DNA from: Hyphomicrobiales bacterium
GTDB lineage: Bacteria > Pseudomonadota > Alphaproteobacteria > Rhizobiales > Rhizobiaceae
NCBI GenBank assembly: GCA_900472175.1
Contig: UCHD01000010.1
Location: 1-64,000, forward strand
Direction of reading: 5' to 3'
Length of the DNA stretch: 64,000 nt
In this document: piece by piece, positions 44,794 to 52,939 of the stretch
How positions within the stretch are numbered: position 1 is the stretch's first letter
Layout of the letters: the number at the start of each line of letters is the position of its first letter
Translations under genes and position numbers: made by a program
Notes under the pieces: generated by a model
The model's database searches: none
What the model was told of the DNA's origin: nothing
The model's input: only the letters and a program-made list of their open reading frames with translations

Positions 44794-45684
44794 TCACTTT
44801 ACCCGGCCCGCCTTTGCTATAGCCAGGCTTGCCTGTTCGCTCGGCTCGACGCCGGTTGCAGCGGCGGTGGCGGCTGCCGGCTGAATGAGCCTGGTTTGCG
44901 CAAAGGCGTCGCCCTTTTCGGCGGCCTTGCTGAACATCGCAGCTGCGGCGACAGTGTCGGCAGTCACGCCTTCACCGCTTTCCAGCATCAGCCCGAGATT
45001 GACCATGGCGTCGACATTGCCGCGATCGGCAGCGAGTTTGTAGAATTGTGCCGCCTTGCCGTTGTCTTCCGGGATCTGCGTGCCTTCGTCCAGCATGACG
45101 GCGAGATTGAAGGCGCCCAGATTATCCTTGGCGGTAGATGCCCGCTCGAACCATTGCGCGGCAAGCGCACCATTGGCCGGTGCGCCGATGCCGTCGCGGT
45201 AGGCGACGCCGAGATTGTAGGCGGCAAGGATGTTTCCGGTGGCGGCGGCCTTCTGGTAAAGCGCAAACTCCGCGACATGGTCGCCGCGTTCACCGAGCAT
45301 CACGGCATAATTCACCATCGCGATCGCATGGTTGCCTTTGGCCGCCTTTTCCAGCATCGCCATGGCCTGTCCTTGCTGGCCCGCGGCATGGAGCACCCGG
45401 GCAAGTTCGAAGGTCTGCCGGGGTCCGCTTCCCTGGTTGTAGGCCTCGCGGCAAGCCGAAAGGGCGATGCCGATGCGGATATCGTCTGTCGCCACGGGAC
45501 GAAAGGCCAGGTTGCGTTGCAGGTCGTGTTCGCTGCCTGCTTCCGCGTCGCATTGGTCTGCCGGCAGCAGTGCCGAGGCGGCACGGGCGGAAGGAATGGC
45601 GATCGCGGCGATCGAAAGCAGGCTCACGGCGGTGAGCAGGATCGCGTTGATGGCTGAAATGCGCTTGCTGGATCTGTTTTTCAT
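44794..45684 (-). CDS. Exported Sel1-like repeat protein
   Basis: 296 residues. A signal peptide (about 1-36, AILLTAVSLLSIAAIAIPSA) precedes helical Sel1/TPR repeats from about 85 to 265. The repeats show the usual A-x-x-x-L-G-x-x-Y-x-x-G-x-G pattern: ILAAYNLGVAYRDGIGAP, LGAFNLAVMLDEGTQIPED and VDAMVNLGLMLESGEGV. Such periplasmic solenoids are adaptor proteins. Divergent from the FecR gene at 45881, so it may share its promoter region and function. Partner unknown. Confidence 0.85.
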   Translation of the reverse strand: MKNRSSKRISAINAILLTAVSLLSIAAIAIPSARAASALLPADQCDAEAGSEHDLQRNLAFRPVATDDIRIGIALSACREAYNQGSGPRQTFELARVLHAAGQQGQAMAMLEKAAKGNHAIAMVNYAVMLGERGDHVAEFALYQKAAATGNILAAYNLGVAYRDGIGAPANGALAAQWFERASTAKDNLGAFNLAVMLDEGTQIPEDNGKAAQFYKLAADRGNVDAMVNLGLMLESGEGVTADTVAAAAMFSKAAEKGDAFAQTRLIQPAAATAAATGVEPSEQASLAIAKAGRVK

Positions 45685-45880
45685 GGCTTTCTCCCTGGTG
45701 TTTGTGTCACCTTATCGGGCGGGCAGGCCCACGCTGTTCCCCGGGAAACAGCACGCGTGGCGATCTGGCAGGAGGATGGAGATAACGCCGGACAAGAGCG
45801 GCATCCGAGGGCGCGGGTTTTCCACCCGTAGTGGCTGACCTCGCGCCGGAGACCGGGCGTTTGAACAAGGAGCAGGGACA

Positions 45881-46525
45881 ATGACGCCAGACATTCAACG
45901 GCTGCGGCAGGGCCTTATCGGACGGCGGACATTCATTGCCGGCTGCGCTTTGGTCGCCGGTGGTCTCGCCGCAATCCCCACGCAGGCCAGCACGGTGATC
46001 GGCAAGGCATCTGACGTGCGCGGCAAGGTCGATCTCAAGCGGGCGGAAAAACAAGCAGGGCTGATGGCCGGCGGCCAGATCATGGACAACGATTTCGTCA
46101 CCACCGGCAGCGACAGTTTTGCCGACTTGGCGCTGGTCGGCGACACGCGCATCCTGCTGGGGAGCAAGACGGAGCTTCTGCTCGACAGCTTTATCGCCGG
46201 CCAGGGCGGCACGATGGAACTCGGCATGGGCCAGATGGTGTTCGACCGGCCGGAGGGCCTGCCGAAGATCGATCTGGCGCTGCGCACCACGTTCGGCATG
46301 ATCGGCGTGCGCGGCACGAAGTTTTTCGCAGGACCCAATCGTGGCGTCTTTGCCGTTTTTGTCGAGCATGGCCAGGTGTCTGTCGATGCCGGCGGCGTCC
46401 AGCGGCTGGTCGGTGCCGGTGAGGGCATCGAAATCGCCAAGCCCGGCGAAGCGCCGAACGAGACTGTGAAATGGAAGGAAGCCCGGATAGTTGAGGCCTA
46501 TGCCAGTGTCGGCCTAAAGCGCTGA
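45881..46525 (+). CDS. Exported FecR-domain protein
   Basis: 214 residues. The N-terminus GRRTFIAGCALVAGGLAAIP is a twin-arginine-like signal. The FecR domain (about 40-190) has VRGKVDLKRAEKQAG, FVTTGSDSFADLALVGDTR, then TTFGMIGVRGTKFFAG, typical of this sensor or matrix domain. It lacks the DUF4880 and sigma-interacting parts of true FecR anti-sigma proteins, so it is a stand-alone type. AAGGAG lies upstream. It converges on the CHASE2 cyclase with only six bases between stops. FecR plus CHASE2 combinations recur in bacteria, suggesting a functional pair. Confidence 0.85.
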   Translation: MTPDIQRLRQGLIGRRTFIAGCALVAGGLAAIPTQASTVIGKASDVRGKVDLKRAEKQAGLMAGGQIMDNDFVTTGSDSFADLALVGDTRILLGSKTELLLDSFIAGQGGTMELGMGQMVFDRPEGLPKIDLALRTTFGMIGVRGTKFFAGPNRGVFAVFVEHGQVSVDAGGVQRLVGAGEGIEIAKPGEAPNETVKWKEARIVEAYASVGLKR

Positions 46526-46531
46526 GCGTTC

Positions 46532-48388
46532 TCAGGTTGCATTGGTGAAAAGCTCCATTTCGCCAAAGCCCCGGATTTCGTGCATGCCGACCGAGCGCAG
46601 TGTGCGGCCGCTCTGGACGGCGGCTTCCGGGCCGATGCAGATGGCGGTGCCGAGAAATTTGTTGGCCTCCTGAAGCCGGGCAGCAAGGTTGATGCAGTCG
46701 CCATGCGCGGTATAGTCGAGCTTGCCACCGGCGCCGACTTCGCCGAGCACTGCAATACCGGTCTCTATGCCGATGCGGGTGCGGCCGAATTGATGTTCGG
46801 CAAAACCCTGCCGCCTTCGCATTTCCTCCGTCAGCGCCCGGATCGCTTCTGCGCAGTCGATCGCCTTGTTGACGTGGTCGGCGAGGTCCTCCGGCGCATT
46901 GAAGAACGCATGCACGGCATCGCCGACCACCTTGTCGACCATGCCTCCATACCGGGCGACGAGGCCGTTGACCTCGGCATAATAGATGTCGAGCAGCGTG
47001 ACGAGATCGCGTGGCGGAAGCTTCTGGGATAGCGTGGAAAAGCCCTCGATATCGGTAAACAGGGCGGTCACCGGACGTTCTTCTCCGGCGACGCGGTCGT
47101 CATCCGGGTTATCGATATATCGCGCGACGACGGATTGCGGCAGGTATTGCGAGAATTTGCTGCGTGCCGTCGATTCCGCCCGCCGCACACGGGCGAATTG
47201 CAGCGTGCTGGTGACGGCAAGTACGAAGATCAGAACAAGGCTGATGCCGACGGCATCGACCAGCAGAGCGGAACCGGCATAGATTGCCGCCGCCGCCCCG
47301 ATCGTGGCGGAGATGGCCAGAAGCCCGAGGGCAACGGAGGTAACCGGCCGCAGGCGCGTCGCGACAAACGCCACCAAAAGCCCGCCGATCAGGGCCAGCG
47401 CGGCTTCGAACAGGGGCAGCCTTGCCTGCCTCTCGGGAATGAAGCCGGTCAGCACGGCATTGGCGATGTCGGCATGGATCTGCACCGATGGCTCCAGCGG
47501 CATCGAGGCAGTGGAGCGCAGGCCGCCGAGATTGGGCAGGCTGCTGCCGATCAGCACCGTCTTGTCCTTGAAGCGACCGTCGGCAACCGCGCCGCTCAGC
47601 ACATCGCCTGCCGACACGGTGCGTGCCTCGATGGCGGCAATCGGGCTTGCGGCAAACCGCAGGCTGCCATCCTCGTCCAGTTCGATCAACCGGCTCTCGA
47701 GCTTCAGCCATGCGGGTTGCCCGCCCAGAATTGGCGTGCGGCCGCCTGCGGCCAGACGTGCTGCTTCCAGTCCCAGCGCCGGATAGGCGTCATTGCCGAT
47801 GATCGAGAAAGCCTGGACCCGGCGGATGCGGGCATCCTCGTCTCCGACCAGGAACGCCGCTGCTGCCGAGTGCGATGCGGCTTGCAGGAAACTGCAGGAT
47901 GCTTCCGCACCGTTGATGAACCAGAGATCGGGGATGGCGACCGGCTTGCGGACCGCAACCGGCGGCACGGGGGCCGGATGTTCCGGCCCGCCATCGGCGA
48001 TGAGGAAGCCGAGAACGACCGGCACGCTGGAAATCGCCTGCGTCAGTGCGACATTGGATGGTTCTGCCGGATCGCAGGCCGTACTGAAGATGAAATCGAG
48101 GGCAACGGCCCTGGCGCCGGCCTTGGACAGGCGTGACACAAGATCGGCGGTTTCCGTCCGGCCCCAGGTCTTGTCCGGTAATTGCTGCATCGATTTGCGG
48201 TCCACATCGATGACGACGATCTCCGCCGATTGCGGCGCCGGAACCCATTGGGTGAGAGAATCGAAGAACTGCTCGCGCTGGGTCTCCAGTGCCTGCTCAC
48301 CATAGAAGAACAGCAGCAATGCGCCGAGAAGGCTCGCCGCCATCCCCGCGAAAAGCGGCCTGATCCGTGGCAGGCGGAAACTTTTCAA
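46532..48388 (-). CDS. CHASE2-domain adenylate/guanylate cyclase
   Basis: 618 residues. A short cytoplasmic start and one helix (about 12-30), a large extracellular CHASE2 sensor (about 35-330), then about three membrane helices (335-405), then the class III cyclase domain (about 430-610). Catalytic elements are intact: metal Asp in FTDIEGFSTL, the Lys and metal Asp in VDKVVGDAVHAFF, and the second base-binding and transition-state residues in LDYTAHGDCINLAARLQ. The pattern favours ATP as substrate. The gene starts five bases after the Crp-like gene on the same strand, so the two form an operon. Confidence 0.9.
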   Translation of the reverse strand: MKSFRLPRIRPLFAGMAASLLGALLLFFYGEQALETQREQFFDSLTQWVPAPQSAEIVVIDVDRKSMQQLPDKTWGRTETADLVSRLSKAGARAVALDFIFSTACDPAEPSNVALTQAISSVPVVLGFLIADGGPEHPAPVPPVAVRKPVAIPDLWFINGAEASCSFLQAASHSAAAAFLVGDEDARIRRVQAFSIIGNDAYPALGLEAARLAAGGRTPILGGQPAWLKLESRLIELDEDGSLRFAASPIAAIEARTVSAGDVLSGAVADGRFKDKTVLIGSSLPNLGGLRSTASMPLEPSVQIHADIANAVLTGFIPERQARLPLFEAALALIGGLLVAFVATRLRPVTSVALGLLAISATIGAAAAIYAGSALLVDAVGISLVLIFVLAVTSTLQFARVRRAESTARSKFSQYLPQSVVARYIDNPDDDRVAGEERPVTALFTDIEGFSTLSQKLPPRDLVTLLDIYYAEVNGLVARYGGMVDKVVGDAVHAFFNAPEDLADHVNKAIDCAEAIRALTEEMRRRQGFAEHQFGRTRIGIETGIAVLGEVGAGGKLDYTAHGDCINLAARLQEANKFLGTAICIGPEAAVQSGRTLRSVGMHEIRGFGEMELFTNAT

Positions 48389-48392
48389 TGGG

Positions 48393-49097
48393 TTATTCCT
48401 CTTCCGGTTCAGCGATCCTCTGCAGGCGGCCGATATGGCAGGTGATGACGCCGTCGGCCCGTTTGATGGCCGAGTCTTCCTCGAGCGCCTGAATGGCCCG
48501 GTTCACCTTGGGGCGGCTGGCGCCGAGTATTCCGGCAATGTCGGACTGGCTGAGCGTGATGCGGAGATTGGCGCTTTCGGGCAAGTCGGTTCCGTGGATT
48601 TGTTTCAGTGTGGCGAGGAAAAAGCGCGCGACGCGGGCGTGCAGGTCGTAAAGCGCGATCGTCTCCAGCCGGTCCGTCGTGTCGCGCAGCTGCGAGCAGA
48701 GATAGCGGATGATCGATTCGGCGGCATTCGGGGTGTGGGTGATGAAGTCTAGGAAGGCCTTTTTGCCGATGACATAGCCTTCCGTCGCGGTGATCGCCGT
48801 GGCGTCGGCGGAACGTGGCTGGTTATCGAGAATGGCCATCTCCCCGAAAAGGGCGCCGGCCTCGATATGACGCAACAGCAATTCGCGGCCCTGGGGCGTG
48901 ATCAGTGACAGCTTGATACGGCCGGACAGGACGGCAATCATGTAATTGCCTTCATCGCCGCGCTGGAAAATCACCGTTCCCGGCGTCCATTTGCGATAGG
49001 TTGCAAGTGCTGCGATCGCGGATATCGTTTCCTTGTCGAATTCTTCGAAAATCGGAAAGGAACGCCAGAAGGCTGGACTCTTGTTGATCTCGCTCAT
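48393..49097 (-). CDS. Crp/Fnr-family transcriptional regulator
   Basis: 234 residues. The cyclic nucleotide-binding domain (about 15-140) has the phosphate-binding cassette FGEMAILDNQPRSADATA, where RS in PRSADA fits the cAMP ribose-phosphate contacts of Crp. The C-terminal winged helix (about 165-230) has LSQSDIAGILGASRPKVNRA as recognition region. There is no N-terminal cysteine cluster, so it is not an oxygen-sensing Fnr. It lies upstream of the cyclase gene with five bases between, which is strong context for cAMP sensing. Start at 49097. Confidence 0.9.
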   Translation of the reverse strand: MSEINKSPAFWRSFPIFEEFDKETISAIAALATYRKWTPGTVIFQRGDEGNYMIAVLSGRIKLSLITPQGRELLLRHIEAGALFGEMAILDNQPRSADATAITATEGYVIGKKAFLDFITHTPNAAESIIRYLCSQLRDTTDRLETIALYDLHARVARFFLATLKQIHGTDLPESANLRITLSQSDIAGILGASRPKVNRAIQALEEDSAIKRADGVITCHIGRLQRIAEPEEE

Positions 49098-49391
49098 TTG
49101 CTCCCCGTCCGCAAATTCAATGCTCCCCGCTGAAATTCTTCTCGCAGTCTTCGCGGTGTTGCAACAAAAAACACCATAGAAGCGGCAATGCCCAAGGATA
49201 TGCTGGCGATGCCGGGCGGATTCGCTGTCACAATGACGCGTTACAAGGGTGACGGTATGACCGGTTGACGATCTTCATGGGCCGTCTACTTATTGTGAAC
49301 GATCTGTCTCCGGCGCATGGGCTGGATGAATTTGGAATTGCTGATAAATCTGTCGTCAACTTGAATTTGACCCCAAACCGGAGCTTCTCCA

Positions 49392-49775
49392 ATGCCGCAG
49401 AATGCAGTCCTCCTCGTTGCGCGTATCCTTCTGTCGATCCTCTTCATCATTGCCGGCTACGGCAAACTCACCGCACTCGGCGGCACTGCCGGCTATTTCG
49501 GCAGTATGGGCCTGCCGCTCCCGATGGTCACGGCCATCATCGTCACGGCTGTCGAACTGCTTGGCGGCCTCGCCATCCTGCTCGGCCTCTTCACTCGCCC
49601 GGCTGCCTATATCTTGGCACTCTTCTGCGTTGCCACGGCGTTCATCGGCCATGGTGACTTCTCGGTTGCCGGCAACGACATCCACTTCATGAAGAACCTG
49701 GCCATGGCTGGCGGCTTCCTGTTCGTCGCCACCTTCGGCGCCGGTGCACTTTCGGTCGACGCCAAGCGCGCCTGA
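49392..49775 (+). CDS. DoxX-family membrane protein
   Basis: 127 residues and four membrane helices: LLVARILLSILFIIAGYGKL, VTAIIVTAVELLGGLAILL, AAYILALFCVATAFI and a last one near 100-120. The R-x-x-x-x-x-x-F-x-x-G-x-x-K opening and FMKNLAMAGGFLF near the end are DoxX marks. Family members are small inner-membrane proteins linked to redox or sulfur metabolism, role usually unknown. It has 294 bases of upstream region shared with the divergent Crp-like gene, where I see no clear promoter, and a strong terminator downstream. Confidence 0.88.
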   Translation: MPQNAVLLVARILLSILFIIAGYGKLTALGGTAGYFGSMGLPLPMVTAIIVTAVELLGGLAILLGLFTRPAAYILALFCVATAFIGHGDFSVAGNDIHFMKNLAMAGGFLFVATFGAGALSVDAKRA

Positions 49776-49795
49776 TTGCTGGTTGCTTGACAAAG

Positions 49796-49831
49796 AAAAG
49801 CCCGCCGGTTGGGAAAACCGGCGGGCTTTTT
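49796..49831. terminator. Bidirectional rho-independent terminator
   Basis: AAAAGCCCGCCGGTT (49796-49810), loop GGGAA, AACCGGCGGGCTTTT (49816-49830): a perfect 15-pair stem with A and T runs, between the convergent DoxX and FucU-like genes. Confidence 0.95.
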
Positions 49832-49847
49832 CGTGTCTGGATACTCG

Positions 49848-50276
49848 TCAGGGATAGATGACGCCCTTGCGCAGAATGACATTGCCGTAAAGCCGCGGTT
49901 CGCTGGTCTGGACGACGGTATGCGCCGCGCGAACCCTTGGATAGAATTCCGGCCCGAGAAGTGGTGTGACTGCACGGTCGGGTTCGTATTTGGCGCAGCA
50001 GTCGATAATGTCCTGATGCACGGGGTCGAGTGCGTCGCGATCCTGTTTCACAGTGGCGCGAAAAATTGCCGACGGTACGAAATCGTCGATCGGCAGGACG
50101 CTGAGGATGGCGTCGAGAACCGGAATCAGATGATGCCCGTCGAGCCGGATCAACCGGCGGCCATGTTCAAGGCCGGGATAGTTGCCATCGACCAGAGCAA
50201 TTTCGTCGCCATGGCCCATGGCGCGCAATGTGCTTAAAAGCTCGGGGCTTAAAAGCGGGTTCAGACCTTTCAGCAT
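49848..50276 (-). CDS. RbsD/FucU-family sugar mutarotase
   Basis: 142 residues, close to FucU length. Opening LKGLNPLLSPELLSTLRAMG with HGDEIALVDGNYP (the catalytic His and acidic residues of the RbsD/FucU fold), and a closing RLYGNVILRKGVIYP that resembles the FucU end. The enzyme interconverts sugar anomers or ring forms. Its ATG overlaps the frcR stop by one base (TGATG), so it is translated with the fructose regulator. Fructose or a related sugar is the likely substrate by context, not by sequence. Confidence 0.88.
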   Translation of the reverse strand: MLKGLNPLLSPELLSTLRAMGHGDEIALVDGNYPGLEHGRRLIRLDGHHLIPVLDAILSVLPIDDFVPSAIFRATVKQDRDALDPVHQDIIDCCAKYEPDRAVTPLLGPEFYPRVRAAHTVVQTSEPRLYGNVILRKGVIYP

Positions 50277-51508
50277 CAGGGTGTTTCCTTGAAAAGAACG
50301 TTTGTGTCGATGAGGTAACGGGAAAACAGTGGCAGGCTGGCGCCGCCGATAGCGCGGGCCTGCGCGCCGACGGCGCCTTCGATGATGTCAGGCAGGATGA
50401 CGCCTTCGAGATCGAGTTCCCCGGCTGCATTGCGGATTGCCGCGACGATGCGCTCGCGCACCCAGCCGGGAAAACCTCCGTCGATCACGGCGGCGCCGAA
50501 ATCGATGATCGAGGCGGAGGAGACGATGGCCTGCGCCAGTGCTGCGGCCGTCAGCTGGATCCACGTTTCCAGCGGTTCGCCGAAATCGATCCATTCATCG
50601 GCGGAATACCAGAGTGGCTTCGGGTCTATGCCCCTCTCGCGCAGCAGATTTTCAAGCACGTATATCGAGGCTATTTTCAACAGCTGCTGCGGCTTGCCGT
50701 TCTTGTCGGAAACCTGCAGCGGGCCGACGGCGCCGGCCGTTCCGGTGCGGCCGGAAAACAACGCCGAGTTCAGGACGATGCCGCCGCCGATGAACGAGCC
50801 GATATAGAAATAGATGAAATCCGGATAGGAAGAGCCGACCCCGAAGATCAGTTCGGCACCACAGGCGCTGGTGGCATCGTTCTGCATCAGCACGGGGTGA
50901 TGGGTGCGGGCCGCCACCTCTTCGCGCAGATCAAAACCGCGCCAGCTGTTCATCGCCTCGCGCGGTGCGCCGGTCTCCTCGGCCCAGCTCCAGAGCTGGA
51001 AGGGGGTGGCGATGCCGACGCCCGCGATGCGTTCGCGTTGCTCCGCAGTCAGCATCTTTTCAAGTTTCGGGATGCCCTCCGTGATGAAAGACAGGATGTC
51101 GCCGGGCATCGGATAGGCATGGGCTTGATGTAACTGCAGGCGGATATTGCCGACGAAATCCATCAGCACGAGATCGCAGCTGCGCCGGCCGATCTTGACG
51201 CCGTAGGAATAGACCGCATCCGGATTGAGCCGCATCGGGATCGAGGGCTGGCCGACACGGCCGCGCACGGGTTCGCCGCGCATCAACAGGTTGTCTTTTT
51301 CCAGCGCCCGCATGATGACCGTCACCGTCTGTGCCGAAAGGCCGGAACGCCGGGCAATGTCGGCCTTCGACAGGCTGCCGTGGCGGCGTACCAGCGACAT
51401 GACCAGCCGTTCGTTATAGGCGCGGACGCGGGTCAGGTTTGCGCCACCGCCAGGATCGAAAACGTCCGGAACGGTCGATGCACCGCCGGAACCGGCTTGT
51501 GATGTCAT
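50276..51508 (-). CDS. frcR: ROK-family transcriptional regulator of fructose uptake
   Basis: 410 residues of the NagC/XylR-type ROK family. An N-terminal winged helix has SLVRRHGSLSKADIARRSGL then SAQTVTVIMRALEKDN. The sugar-kinase-like part follows, with MQNDATSACGAELIFG and GSFIGGGIVLNSALFSGRTG. The usual ROK cysteine-rich zinc motif is missing. It is divergent from the fructose transporter genes in the order known for S. meliloti frcRBCAK. FrcR probably represses frcB until fructose or a phosphate ester binds. The candidate operator lies at 51659-51679. Confidence 0.85.
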   Translation of the reverse strand: MTSQAGSGGASTVPDVFDPGGGANLTRVRAYNERLVMSLVRRHGSLSKADIARRSGLSAQTVTVIMRALEKDNLLMRGEPVRGRVGQPSIPMRLNPDAVYSYGVKIGRRSCDLVLMDFVGNIRLQLHQAHAYPMPGDILSFITEGIPKLEKMLTAEQRERIAGVGIATPFQLWSWAEETGAPREAMNSWRGFDLREEVAARTHHPVLMQNDATSACGAELIFGVGSSYPDFIYFYIGSFIGGGIVLNSALFSGRTGTAGAVGPLQVSDKNGKPQQLLKIASIYVLENLLRERGIDPKPLWYSADEWIDFGEPLETWIQLTAAALAQAIVSSASIIDFGAAVIDGGFPGWVRERIVAAIRNAAGELDLEGVILPDIIEGAVGAQARAIGGASLPLFSRYLIDTNVLFKETP

Positions 51509-51658
51509 GCCCGTTACCTCCCTAAAGCGCGATCTCCTATCCGGGTTGGGTTGTTCCGGACTGGCCTCCTGATCACGCCTTGCATTTTGTTTCTTGCGTA
51601 CACTGCAACCACGAGGAGCGCATGCACATTTTCTGCGCAGAGAATGGCACAGATTTTT

Positions 51659-51679
51659 AATAATTCAATTTGATTTATT
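51659..51679. promoter_or_regulatory. Candidate FrcR operator
   Basis: AATAATTCAA-T-TTGATTTATT: two ten-base arms with nine matching pairs around a central T. It abuts the TTGACA box, where a ROK repressor would block polymerase. Base composition (A/T arms) fits ROK operators. Confidence 0.55.
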
Positions 51680-51681
51680 TA

Positions 51682-51687
51682 TTGACA
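51682..51687 (+). promoter_or_regulatory. Probable -35 box of frcB
   Basis: A perfect TTGACA, 123 bases before the frcB start. Seventeen bases further is only TTGTTT, so the -10 is uncertain. Confidence 0.4.
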
Positions 51688-51809
51688 GCATTTCATTTTG
51701 ATGTTTGTTTTGTGTCCGGAAGCGCCACCCGCACAGAGGAGATGTTGCGGTGGGCGAAGCCTGACGGACCGGTTCGCCGGTTCCTTTTTTCAATCCTTGG
51801 GAGGATTTC

Positions 51810-52835
51810 ATGAAGAAGACTATTGTTTCCGCCGCTCTCGGCGCGCTGGCGCTTGGCGTCGTATTTGCAGCCCCTGCCCAGGCCGCCGGTGTTTCGGCTT
51901 GCCTGATTACCAAGACCGATACCAACCCCTTCTTCGTCAAGATGAAGGAAGGCGCCGAAGCCAAGGCCAAGGAGCTGGGTGTTGACCTGAAGTCCTATGC
52001 CGGCAAGGTCGATGGCGACCATGACAGCCAGGTTGCCGCCATCGAATCCTGCATCGCCGATGGCGCCAAGGGTATCCTGATTGCCGCTTCCGACACCAAG
52101 GCCATCGTTGACCAGGTCAAGAAGGCGCAGGATGCCGGCCTTCTCGTCATCGCTCTCGACACCCCGCTGGATCCGCCCGGTTCGGCCGATGCAACCTTTG
52201 CAACGGACAACCTGCAGGCCGGCAAGTTGATTGGCGCCTGGGCTGCCGCGACGCTCGGCGACAAGGCCAAGGATGCCAAGATCGGCTTCCTCGATCTCGT
52301 TCCTTCGCAGCCGACTGTCGATGTTCTGCGCGACCAGGGCTTCATGATCGGCTTCGGCATTGACCCGAAGGATCCGGCGAAGATTGGCGATGAGGACGAT
52401 CCGCGCATCGTCGGCCATGACGTGACCAACGGCAACGAAGAAGGTGGCCGCACCGCCATGGAAAACCTTCTCCAGAAGGACCCGGACATCAACGTCATCC
52501 ACACGATCAACGAACCGGCCGCAGTTGGCGCCTATGAAGCGCTGAAGGCCGTCGGCAAGGAAAAGGACGTTCTGATCGTTTCCGTCGACGGCGGTTGCCC
52601 GGGCGTCAAGTCGGTGGCTGAAGGCGTCATCGGCGCGACATCACAGCAATATCCGCTGCTGATGGCCTCGCTCGGCATCGAAGCGATTGCCCAGTACGCC
52701 AAGGACGGCACCAAGCCGCAGCCGACTGCAGGCAAGGACTTCTTCGACACGGGCGTTGCACTCGTCACCGACAAGCCGGCCGCCGGCGTCGAGTCGATCG
52801 ACGTCAAGACCGGCACGGACAAGTGCTGGGGTTGA
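51810..52835 (+). CDS. frcB: Fructose ABC transporter, substrate-binding protein
   Basis: 341 residues. Signal peptide about 1-25 ([20 protein letters not shown]), then a type I periplasmic sugar-binding fold with [39 protein letters not shown] and the hinge region [12 protein letters not shown]. The two C-terminal cysteines (one near GGCPGV, one in DKCWG) could form a disulfide. It delivers fructose (and in S. meliloti also mannose and ribose) to the membrane complex. GGGAGGA lies before the ATG. First gene of the frcBCAK operon. Confidence 0.9.
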   Translation: MKKTIVSAALGALALGVVFAAPAQAAGVSACLITKTDTNPFFVKMKEGAEAKAKELGVDLKSYAGKVDGDHDSQVAAIESCIADGAKGILIAASDTKAIVDQVKKAQDAGLLVIALDTPLDPPGSADATFATDNLQAGKLIGAWAAATLGDKAKDAKIGFLDLVPSQPTVDVLRDQGFMIGFGIDPKDPAKIGDEDDPRIVGHDVTNGNEEGGRTAMENLLQKDPDINVIHTINEPAAVGAYEALKAVGKEKDVLIVSVDGGCPGVKSVAEGVIGATSQQYPLLMASLGIEAIAQYAKDGTKPQPTAGKDFFDTGVALVTDKPAAGVESIDVKTGTDKCWG

Positions 52836-52868
52836 TGCTCTAGGGCTTTAAGCACACAATCAATATGG

Positions 52869-52892
52869 AAGGGCGGTTTCAAGGCCGCCCTT
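52869..52892 (+). terminator. Intercistronic hairpin between frcB and frcC
   Basis: AAGGGCGG (52869-52876), an eight-base loop and CCGCCCTT (52885-52892), then TTCAAC. It lies in the 104-base frcB-frcC gap, so it is more likely a partial terminator or RNA-stabilising hairpin that lowers expression of the downstream genes. Confidence 0.65.
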
Positions 52893-52939
52893 TTCAACAA
52901 CCGGTTGGTAGGCCGGTCTCTTGGGAGGGAGGCGTTGTC

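Larger units (their letters stand above)
51509..51809. other. frcR/frcB divergent control region
   Basis: 301 bases without a gene. It contains a 21-bp near-palindrome (51659-51679) and TTGACA (51682-51687) close to frcB. The stretch 51650-51720 is strongly AT-rich. A -10 matching the TTGACA is only weakly visible (TTGTTT at 51705), suggesting dependence on an activator or relief of repression. Confidence 0.7.

Noticed and set aside
45881-46525. FecR-type anti-sigma regulator of iron uptake
   Set aside because: No partner sigma factor or TonB receptor is adjacent, and the N-terminal anti-sigma part is missing; the protein is exported.
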